Positions 1 through 5,356 of a stretch of DNA of 8,622 bases are shown in pieces. The notes beneath the pieces are model-generated. The model was not told the DNA's origin and ran no database searches. It saw only the letters and a list, made by a program, of their open reading frames with translations. Position 1 is the first letter of the stretch; each line of letters opens with the position of its first letter. The DNA comes from an uncultured Verrucomicrobiota bacterium (GTDB lineage: Bacteria > Verrucomicrobiota > Kiritimatiellia > RFP12 > UBA1067). Location of the stretch: positions 1 through 8,622 of the forward strand of contig CAMNLN010000139.1 of NCBI GenBank assembly GCA_946543025.1, given 5' to 3'. The position numbers were made by a program, and so were the translations under genes.

Positions 1-805
1 TGCCGCGCAGGTAGACGCCGGAGTTGCAGCCGGGCAGCACGCGCACCTCGTACTTCAGGTTGAAGTCGAAGAAGTCTGCGCGCTTCGTGCGGAGGTTGCC
101 GTTCTTGTGGGTGGACTTGCCGTTCTTGTCGCGCTCGATGCGGTTGGAGAGGACGCCGTCCTTGAGCGACCAGCCGTTGAGCTTGCCGTTGCCCATCAGC
201 TCGAAATCGGCGATTGTGCCGGCGAGGAGGTTGATGGGCTGCCCGTACTGGGCCTTGGCCAAGTCGGGCGCGGGGCCGACGGGCGGGTTGCGCTTGCCGC
301 AAAGCTTCTCCACCTTGTCGACGGCCTTGCAGTTGCCGTCAACCGTGCAGAACGTGGCGTCGAGCGCGTTGCCGTTCACCGTGGCCTTCACGCAGAGCGC
401 ACGCCAGGCGGCCTTGTCGTTCTCCTTGCCTTTCGGCTTGCTGAACGGACGGCGGATGGTAAACGACTTCGCGTCGATCGCCGTCACCTCGACAGGCGTG
501 GGGCTGCCCCAGCGCCAGAGGAGGAGCCCGGTGGGCTTGCCGTCCTTGCCCTTCTCGAGGATCAGGTGGGCGGCGTTCATGTCGGGATAGGGCAGCTTGA
601 TGCCCCAGTTGCCGTACACGCAACCGCAGTCCGCGCACACGCAGGGCGAGGCGCAGGTGCAGGCCTCGGGCACCTTGGCGCAACCGCACGACTTTGGCGC
701 GGCGCAGCTGTCGCCGCAGCATTGCGAGCAGCAGCCGGATGAGAGAATCGCGATACCGGCGGAGACGACGCCCGCCGCCAATAGGTTAAGTGCAGAATTT
801 TTCAT
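1..805 (-). CDS. Cys-rich lipoprotein with DUF1080 (3-keto-disaccharide hydrolase-like) domain, 3' end cut by window
   Basis: The frame opens at the ATG at 805 and stays open to the window edge, giving 268 visible residues. Residues 1-24 are a hydrophobic signal segment ending SSGC, so C25 is a likely lipidation site although position -3 is Ser, not the usual Leu. Residues 25-62 hold 13 cysteines. Residues 63-180 look like a separate beta-rich domain (LLLWRWGSPTPVEV at 95-108). From about 188 (QPINLLAG, then NGWSLKDGVLSNR, GNLRTKRADFFDFNLKYEVR and GCNSGVYLRG) the sequence matches the start of the DUF1080/PF06439 fold. Characterised members of that family hydrolyse 3-keto-glycosides, and many others are only presumed glycan enzymes. 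The remainder of the domain is outside the window, so catalytic residues cannot be checked. The start is supported by an extended -10 six bases upstream. The domain call is good; activity and substrate are inference. Confidence 0.8.
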   Translation of the reverse strand, partial: MKNSALNLLAAGVVSAGIAILSSGCCSQCCGDSCAAPKSCGCAKVPEACTCASPCVCADCGCVYGNWGIKLPYPDMNAAHLILEKGKDGKPTGLLLWRWGSPTPVEVTAIDAKSFTIRRPFSKPKGKENDKAAWRALCVKATVNGNALDATFCTVDGNCKAVDKVEKLCGKRNPPVGPAPDLAKAQYGQPINLLAGTIADFELMGNGKLNGWSLKDGVLSNRIERDKNGKSTHKNGNLRTKRADFFDFNLKYEVRVLPGCNSGVYLRG

Positions 806-811
806 GCCGCC

Positions 812-820
812 ATTATACCA
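812..820 (-). promoter_or_regulatory. Extended -10 promoter element of the DUF1080 lipoprotein gene
   Basis: On the minus strand this reads TGGTATAAT, a perfect extended -10 (TGN plus TATAAT). Only six bases, GGCGGC, separate it from the ATG at 805, so the usual start distance would put +1 on the A of the ATG. There is no convincing -35 at 16-18 bp, as is often tolerated with an extended -10. Promoter function is inferred from sequence only. Confidence 0.6.
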
Positions 821-846
821 AAACCCAAGCGGTCCGTGGAGCTTGG
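819..846 (-). terminator. Possible weak terminator after the M20 peptidase gene
   Basis: Read on the minus strand, CCAAGC (846-841) and GCTTGG (830-825) form a 6-bp perfect stem around a 10-base loop, followed by GTTTTGG. It lies 24 bases past the peptidase stop codon. The stem is short and the T-run has only four bases, so termination would be weak. It directly abuts the extended -10 of the next gene, so the hairpin could instead be incidental or affect that promoter. Confidence 0.3.
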
Positions 847-869
847 CAATAAAGCCATTCAACCCGACG

Positions 870-1985
870 TCATTTTTCGAGGATGAAACGCTCCAGCAGG
901 TCCGCATACTCGTCCAGGCAGCGCAGGCTGGTCCATTCGCTGGCAGCGTGCGCGCCGCCGCCTTCCGCACCGATGACGGCAATCGGTACGCCCATGTCGA
1001 CGAAGTGCCGGGCGTCTGTCGCGGCGAGCATTTTGTTGAGCGAAGGCTTCCGTTCCGGCCATTTCGCGCGCATGGCGGCGAGAAGCCGCCGGATCTCCGG
1101 GGCGGACGGATCGCTCGAGACGGGGACGCCGGTGGTCACGACGGCGGCGATCTCGAGGCCGACGTCCTTCAGAGCCTTGCAGACGCGTTCCACGCCGTCC
1201 TTCGAGACAAAGCGGAGGTTGAGCGTCATCTCGGCCGTGTCGGGGATGCGGTTGCGCGCCTCGCCGGCCGAGAGCATGGTGGCGGAAACGATGTCGCACC
1301 AGTGGTCGTCCGTCGGCTGGGGCCACGCGGCGCGGAACTTCGCGTAGGCGTCCACGAGCTTGTCGATGGGATTGACGTGGTTCCACGGCTGCGAGGAATG
1401 CCCGCCCTTGCCGACGGCGCGCACGGTGACGTAGGAGGTTCCCTTCTGGGCATAGGTGACCTTGTAGGCGCCGGCGTCGATGACGATGACGAACCGCCGC
1501 GCCGCGTAGCCGCGCTTGACCATGGTGGCGGTGGTCATGCCGCCGATCTCCTCGTCGGCCGTGAAGATGACGCCGACGGACGCCTTGCCGAGCAGGTCTA
1601 CGAGTACCTGCACCGCGACGGAAGCGTTGCCCTTGTCGTCGCTTGCGCCGCGTCCGTAGAGCCGGTCGCCGTCGACGTGCGGCTCGTACATCTTCGCGTC
1701 CGGAGCGGGCACGACGTCCAAGTGGACGCAGAGCAGATAGTCCTGCACCTTGCCGGGGCGGGTGGATGCGTAGAGCACGTCGCGCGGGCCGTCGCGCTCC
1801 GTCACGCACGGCACGCCGCGCTTTTCAAGGTAGGCGCGCGTGAAGGCCATGGCCTCGTTGACGCGCTCAGGCTTGGCGCTTTCCGACGGGATTGCGACGA
1901 GGGCTTTCAGAAACCCGCGGTCGATCGGCGCCGCCGCGCACGCCAATGCCGCAAAGGCCGCCGCGAGAAGAGTTGCGTTTTTCAT
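870..1985 (-). CDS. Secreted M20 family metallopeptidase (ArgE/DapE/CPG2-like)
   Basis: A 371-residue di-metal hydrolase, probably cleaving a peptide or N-acyl amino acid outside the cytoplasm. Residues 1-19 (MKNATLLAAAFAALACAAA) form a signal peptide with an Ala-rich type I cleavage region; C16 does not sit in a standard lipobox. M20 motifs follow in order: LCVHLDVVP with metal ligand H88 and D90, GRGASDDKG with bridging D116, TADEE with catalytic E145 and ligand E146, VIDAG with D170, and GGGAHAASEW with ligand H346. The lid-domain motif GKGGHSSQP places H196 where family members contact substrate. All expected ligands are present, so it should be active. Upstream ATGs at 2012 and 2003 would bury the signal peptide and lie before the -10, so 1985 is preferred. 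It is 30 bp downstream of mnmE but has its own promoter. Exact substrate cannot be told from sequence. Confidence 0.93.
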   Translation of the reverse strand: MKNATLLAAAFAALACAAAPIDRGFLKALVAIPSESAKPERVNEAMAFTRAYLEKRGVPCVTERDGPRDVLYASTRPGKVQDYLLCVHLDVVPAPDAKMYEPHVDGDRLYGRGASDDKGNASVAVQVLVDLLGKASVGVIFTADEEIGGMTTATMVKRGYAARRFVIVIDAGAYKVTYAQKGTSYVTVRAVGKGGHSSQPWNHVNPIDKLVDAYAKFRAAWPQPTDDHWCDIVSATMLSAGEARNRIPDTAEMTLNLRFVSKDGVERVCKALKDVGLEIAAVVTTGVPVSSDPSAPEIRRLLAAMRAKWPERKPSLNKMLAATDARHFVDMGVPIAVIGAEGGGAHAASEWTSLRCLDEYADLLERFILEK

Positions 1986-1991
1986 ACGCCC

Positions 1992-2000
1992 ATTATAGCA
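1992..2000 (-). promoter_or_regulatory. Extended -10 promoter element of the M20 peptidase gene
   Basis: The minus strand reads TGCTATAAT, a perfect extended -10, six bases (GGGCGT) before the ATG at 1985. The layout is the same as at the DUF1080 gene: identical hexamer, identical six-base gap, no SD. It sits in the 30-bp gap after mnmE, so the peptidase can be transcribed separately from mnmE. No clear -35 is visible. Confidence 0.65.
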
Positions 2001-2015
2001 CATTCCCGGCATCGG

Positions 2016-3296
2016 CTATTTCCCCACGCAGAAGCGCGAGAAGATCGAATCGAGAAGATCGCTGGAATAGACCTTGCCGAGGATGCGTCCCAGCGCCTCG
2101 GCGGCGGTCCTCAACTCGTTCGCCGCCACCACGAGATCGCGTACGTCCGCGCGCGCGAGCGCGGCGGCGGCGATCTCCAGCTGTTCCTTCTGGCGCGTGG
2201 TCACGTCCGCGCCGTTCGCTTCGCTTCCTTTTGCCGCCAGTCGCTCCAGGCGCGCCGCGATCGCCGCCCGCAGCTCCGGCAGCCCCTCGCCCGTGACGAC
2301 CGAGACCGGCAGTCCGTCGCCCGGCCCAAGGTCGCACTTCGCATGGAGGCGGAGCGCGCCCGCCCGGTCGCAGTCGAGCGCCAGCACGAGGTCGGCCTTG
2401 GCGATCAGCGCTTCGGCGCGGTCCACGCCCTCGGCTTCGATGGCGTCATCGGTCGCGCGCAGGCCGGCCGTGTCCACCAGCCGTACGGGCCATCCGTCGA
2501 TCTCCACGCTTTCTTCGATGGAATCGCGCGTGGTGCCGGCGACGGACGAGACGATTGCCCGCCGCTCGCCGAGCAGGGCGTTCAAGAGGGAACTTTTGCC
2601 CGCGTTGGGCGGCCCGGCGAGCACCACGAGCGCCCCCTCGCGCAGGAGCCGTCCCTCGCGCGCGGTGGCAAGGCGGACCGCGATCCGGGAACGTAGGGCG
2701 GCGATCGCGCGCGCCAGTTCCTCGACGAAGCCGGGCGGCAGCTCGTCCTCGCTGAAGTCGAGCGCGTGCTCCAGGCGGCTGGAAAGGTCGAGGGCGGTGG
2801 TGTACAGCGTCTCGAAGACGGCCGAAGCGGCACCGTCGAGGCGCGCCACCGCGTCGTCGGCCGCACGGTCGGTCTTGGCGTCGATGAGATCGATCACGGC
2901 CTCGGCGGCGGAAAGGTCGAGGCGGCCGTTGAGGAAGGCGCGTTGGGTAAACTCGCCGCGCCGCGCAAGGCGCGCCCCGGCGGCGAGGCACGCTTCCAGC
3001 ACGCGGCGTGGCGCGACGCTGCCGCCATGGCACTGGAACTCCACCACGTCCTCGCCCGTGTAGGAACGCGGTCCGGCGAACACAAGCACGAGCCCGTCGT
3101 CCAGGGGCACCCCTTTCGCTTTCGTGTCCGAAAAGAAAGCCGAATGGAAGAACCGACCCGCCAGCGAGGCGTCTACCGGACGTCCCGTGAGCCGCGTCGC
3201 CACCGCAAAGGAGTCCGGTCCGCTCACGCGCACCACGGCTACGCCGCCGCGTCCCGGCGGCGTCGAGATGGCCGCGATTGTTTCCATGTTCTCCAT
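2016..3296 (-). CDS. mnmE: tRNA uridine-5-carboxymethylaminomethyl modification GTPase MnmE (TrmE)
   Basis: MnmE works with MnmG (not in this window) to add the aminomethyl-type group at C5 of the wobble uridine of certain tRNAs, using a methylene-THF-derived carbon and GTP hydrolysis. The 426 residues have the full family layout: N-terminal folate-binding domain (TIAAISTPPGRGGVAVVRVSG at 6-26, YTGEDVVEFQCHGG at 79-92), helical domain, inserted G domain with P-loop GPPNAGKSS (228-236), switch GTTRD (254-258) and DTAGLR (275-280), and the C-terminal FCVGK with catalytic C423. It is slightly shorter than the E. coli protein of about 454. The G4 motif is odd: the expected NKxD reads AKCD (319-322), so the guanine-contacting Asn is Ala. 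The start at 3296 leaves a normal N-terminus; a second Met at residue 4 is possible. The gene is divergent from the 3388 operon. Confidence 0.97.
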   Translation of the reverse strand: MENMETIAAISTPPGRGGVAVVRVSGPDSFAVATRLTGRPVDASLAGRFFHSAFFSDTKAKGVPLDDGLVLVFAGPRSYTGEDVVEFQCHGGSVAPRRVLEACLAAGARLARRGEFTQRAFLNGRLDLSAAEAVIDLIDAKTDRAADDAVARLDGAASAVFETLYTTALDLSSRLEHALDFSEDELPPGFVEELARAIAALRSRIAVRLATAREGRLLREGALVVLAGPPNAGKSSLLNALLGERRAIVSSVAGTTRDSIEESVEIDGWPVRLVDTAGLRATDDAIEAEGVDRAEALIAKADLVLALDCDRAGALRLHAKCDLGPGDGLPVSVVTGEGLPELRAAIAARLERLAAKGSEANGADVTTRQKEQLEIAAAALARADVRDLVVAANELRTAAEALGRILGKVYSSDLLDSIFSRFCVGK

Positions 3297-3305
3297 GCGT
3301 CCTGA

Positions 3306-3314
3306 ATTTTAGCA
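3306..3314 (-). promoter_or_regulatory. Extended -10 promoter element of mnmE
   Basis: The minus strand reads TGCTAAAAT, an extended -10 with one change from TATAAT, nine bases before the mnmE ATG. Predicted transcription start would leave a leader of only about 0-3 bases. Position -35 has no recognisable TTGACA-like hexamer at usual spacing. Confidence 0.5.
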
Positions 3315-3319
3315 CAATT

Positions 3320-3333
3320 CGTCGTGTTCGACG
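3320..3333. promoter_or_regulatory. Small palindrome between divergent promoters
   Basis: CGTCG and CGACG form a 5-bp inverted repeat around TGTT, located between the divergent -10 elements of mnmE and the 3388 operon. It could be an operator or a chance palindrome in GC-rich DNA; no regulator can be assigned. Confidence 0.2.
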
Positions 3334-3349
3334 TGGCTCATGCGAAGAT

Positions 3350-3378
3350 TTGCCCGCACCGCGCGGTTATGGTAGAAT
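3350..3378 (+). promoter_or_regulatory. Promoter of the five-gene operon
   Basis: TTGCCC at 3350-3355 matches four of six bases of a sigma-70 -35. A 17-bp spacer leads to TAGAAT at 3373-3378, preceded by TGG, making an extended -10 (TGGTAGAAT). The -10 ends nine bases before the ATG at 3388, so the mRNA would have almost no leader and no SD is present. This is the only clear promoter seen upstream of the genes running to 7616. Confidence 0.6.
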
Positions 3379-3387
3379 AACCGACAC

Positions 3388-4086
3388 ATGAGCCAACAGA
3401 GCAGACAGTTCGATTTCTGGTACGCCGTCCAAAACACGAAGATCGTGCGTGGACCGTCGCGTGCGCTGGAGACGTTTGGCGCGACGCGCATCAACTACCA
3501 TCACCTCGCCGAGCTGCCCGACGATCCGCGCAAGGTGCGCGTCCGCGAAGGTCGCCTGGAGGCGCACAAGCCGGCCATCATCACGCCCGAGGAATACGCC
3601 GAGGCGCAGATGGACGGTTTCGGCGCGGAGGCGCGCCAATACCTTGAGTTCCTCAAGGAGAACCGCGACAACATCCGTATCCTCCAGTACGGCTACCAGC
3701 TGCGCCAGGAGGCGTTCTCAGAGCAGGTCGTCACCGACTCGATCACGGCTGTGGCGGGGCGCGTGGTGAAGGAGGTGGAGGACGCCAAGGACGACTTTGC
3801 CGCCGTAATTCTGGGCGTCGACGAGCCGTGGGACGTCTCGCTCGTCCACTTCTTCTGGCTGCACGTGAACGCGTCCGCGCCCGTCAACGTCCGCGAGTTC
3901 GAGGCCGCCCGGCGGCAGGAGATGGAGGATTCCACGCCGCGCGCCGTGCGCGACGAGGTGGAGGCCGCCTTCGCGAAGGCGCAGGAAAACCCCGCGCTCG
4001 TCCACGAGCTGGGCGCGCTTCTCCAGCGCCGCGGCGTGTTCGACCGCTATCAGGACCGTTTCTTCAAGCTTGTGAGAAGGGGTTAG
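3388..4086 (+). CDS. Protein of unknown function, first gene of the parA operon
   Basis: A 232-residue cytoplasmic protein with no signal peptide, membrane segment or nucleotide-binding motif, and I cannot name its family. The N-terminal part has ordered, conserved-looking motifs: FDFWYAVQNTKIV (8-20), LETFGATRINYHHL (27-40), VRVREGRLEAHKPAIITPEEY (50-70). A helical middle follows (FGAEARQYLEFLKENRDNIRILQYGYQLR, about 78-106), then GVDEPWDVSLVHFFW (143-157), and a charged helical C-terminus (167-232). No helix-turn-helix is obvious, so it does not look like ParB. Codon use matches its neighbours and it opens the operon, ending 8 bp before parA, which argues for a real gene whose product is made alongside ParA. 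A partner or modulator role for ParA is only a guess from position. The start at 3388 follows the extended -10 directly. Confidence 0.85.
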   Translation: MSQQSRQFDFWYAVQNTKIVRGPSRALETFGATRINYHHLAELPDDPRKVRVREGRLEAHKPAIITPEEYAEAQMDGFGAEARQYLEFLKENRDNIRILQYGYQLRQEAFSEQVVTDSITAVAGRVVKEVEDAKDDFAAVILGVDEPWDVSLVHFFWLHVNASAPVNVREFEAARRQEMEDSTPRAVRDEVEAAFAKAQENPALVHELGALLQRRGVFDRYQDRFFKLVRRG

Positions 4087-4094
4087 ACCTGACC

Positions 4095-4952
4095 ATGGAA
4101 ACCAAGATCAAGACATTCGTCGCGGCCGTCGCCAACCAGAAGGGCGGCGTGGGCAAGACGACCACCGTCGTCAATCTGGCGGCGGCGCTCTCGAAGATGC
4201 ATCGCACCGTGCTGGTGATCGACCTCGATCCGCAGGCGAACGCCACCACCGGCCTCGGCCAGCAGCCGCAGGAGGGCGTCTCGCTCTACCCCTGCCTCCT
4301 CGGGCAGGCGCAGATCGCGGACATGATCCAGCCCACGCCCTACGAGAACCTGAACGTGATCCCGTCCGAGGTGAACCTCTCCGGTTCCGAGATCGATCTC
4401 GCTCAACGCCCCGACCGTCTGGAGGTCGTCCGTAACGTCCTGCAGGCCATCCGGGACGCGAACGTGTTCGACTACATCCTTCTCGACTGCCCTCCCTCGC
4501 TCGGCATCCTCATGACGGCGACGCTCGCGGCGGCGGACGGCATCGTCGTGCCCATGCAGGCCGAATACTACGCGCTCGAGGGCCTTTCGACGATGCAGAA
4601 CCTCATCACGCGCCTGAAGGAAGGCGGCGCCAACCCGGCTTTGGAGCTGAACGGCATCCTCATGACGATGGTCGACTTCCGCACACGCCTCTCCCTCGAC
4701 GTGGTGGAAGAGGTAAAGACGCATTTCGCGGACAAGGTGTTCGAGACGATGATTCCGCGAAACGTTCGCACGTCCGAGGCACCGAGCTTCGGTCAGCCCG
4801 TCGTATTCTACGATCCGTCCTGCCGCGGCGCAGAGGCGTACCGCGCCTTCGCCAAGGAGTTCGCTCGCCGCAACCCCACGCGCGAAAAGGTCCTAACCGA
4901 ACCGGAAGAGACGAAGGAGGAAGACCATGCCGACCATGACCAAATCGCTTGA
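4095..4952 (+). CDS. parA: ParA/Soj-type partition ATPase
   Basis: A 285-residue P-loop ATPase of the ParA/MinD class, which binds DNA non-specifically as an ATP dimer and moves ParB-parS complexes or other cargo. It has the deviant Walker A KGGVGKTT (16-23, with signature K16 and K21), the A' strand VLVIDLDPQANATTGLG (39-55) and Walker B YILLDCPPS (127-135). There is no N-terminal HTH, so it is the short chromosomal Soj type rather than a P1-type plasmid ParA. The open frame extends further upstream, but the family N-terminus begins at the ATG at 4095; a GAAGGGG 12 bases upstream is a loosely spaced SD. The C-terminus (265-285) is an extra acidic tail. Its last 26 bases overlap the next gene, implying translational coupling. 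No parB is in the window, which is unusual for a chromosomal parA. Confidence 0.95.
   Translation: METKIKTFVAAVANQKGGVGKTTTVVNLAAALSKMHRTVLVIDLDPQANATTGLGQQPQEGVSLYPCLLGQAQIADMIQPTPYENLNVIPSEVNLSGSEIDLAQRPDRLEVVRNVLQAIRDANVFDYILLDCPPSLGILMTATLAAADGIVVPMQAEYYALEGLSTMQNLITRLKEGGANPALELNGILMTMVDFRTRLSLDVVEEVKTHFADKVFETMIPRNVRTSEAPSFGQPVVFYDPSCRGAEAYRAFAKEFARRNPTREKVLTEPEETKEEDHADHDQIA
4914..4920 (+). promoter_or_regulatory. Strong ribosome-binding site fixing the start at 4927
   Basis: AAGGAGG lies inside the 3' end of parA, six bases before the ATG at 4927 and fifteen before the alternative ATG at 4936. It favours 4927 as the start of the metalloregulator and shows that SD-led initiation operates within this operon. 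Confidence 0.75.
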
Positions 4953-5355
4953 GGACTACATCGAGACCATCTACGTGCTGATCAAGGAGAAGGGCGCGGC
5001 GCGTGTGCGCGACGTCGCGGCCGACCTGCACGTCAAGATGCCGTCCGTCGTCAAGGCCATGGCTGAGCTGAAGAAGCTTGAGCTTGTCATCCAAGAGCCC
5101 TACGGCGACATCGAGCTGACGGCCAAGGGCCGCAAGGTGGCCACCGGCGTACTGACGCGCCACACCATCCTCAAGGCGTTCCTCCTGAAGCTCGGCGTCA
5201 CCGAGAAGACGGCCGACAACGACGCCTGCCTGATGGAGCACATTCTCAGCGCGCAGACGATGGACCGCATCCGCGATTTCCTGGGCAAGACCTCGGCTTC
5301 GCCGGACAAGCCCATGACAACGAAGAAGGCAAAGACAAAGAAGGAGACGAAGTGA
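4927..5355 (+). CDS. DtxR/MntR-family metal-dependent transcriptional repressor
   Basis: A 142-residue regulator of the length of Bacillus MntR, lacking the SH3-like third domain of DtxR. Residues 7-16 (SLEDYIETIY) match the family N-terminus. A winged helix spans about 24-66, with VRDVAADLHVKMPSVVKAMAEL as helix-turn-helix and GDIELTAKG as wing. The metal-binding and dimerisation domain follows (VLTRHTILKAFL, then DACLMEHILSAQTMDRI). Likely ligands by alignment are D10, E13, H79, C101, E104 and H105. D10 is the MntR-type residue, whereas C101 is the DtxR-type residue, so the preferred metal (Mn or Fe) cannot be assigned. The last 15 residues are Lys-rich and probably disordered. The gene overlaps parA by 26 bases and its stop is one base before the MFS start. 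The operon promoter has no obvious MntR box, so its targets are unknown. Confidence 0.92.
   Translation: MPTMTKSLEDYIETIYVLIKEKGAARVRDVAADLHVKMPSVVKAMAELKKLELVIQEPYGDIELTAKGRKVATGVLTRHTILKAFLLKLGVTEKTADNDACLMEHILSAQTMDRIRDFLGKTSASPDKPMTTKKAKTKKETK
5341..5347 (+). promoter_or_regulatory. Ribosome-binding site of the MFS transporter gene
   Basis: AAGGAGA sits nine bases before the ATG at 5357, within the last codons of the regulator gene. It supports 5357 over the internal ATG at 5369 and indicates coupled translation. Confidence 0.65.
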
Positions 5356-5356
5356 C

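Noticed and set aside
870..2012. Longer start for the M20 peptidase at 2012
   Set aside because: The nine extra residues would precede and disrupt the signal peptide, and this ATG lies upstream of the TATAAT element. Translational coupling from the mnmE stop at 2016 cannot be fully excluded.
597..2696. A 699-codon plus-strand open frame opposite the DUF1080, peptidase and mnmE genes
   Set aside because: It lies antisense to three well-supported genes, is Arg/Gly/Ala/His-rich with no recognisable domain and crosses gene boundaries; it is a product of high GC at third positions.
3828..4952. Extended N-terminus for ParA beginning at 3828
   Set aside because: The 89 extra residues overlap the upstream gene in another frame, are Arg-rich and have no counterpart in ParA proteins; the family N-terminus begins at 4095.
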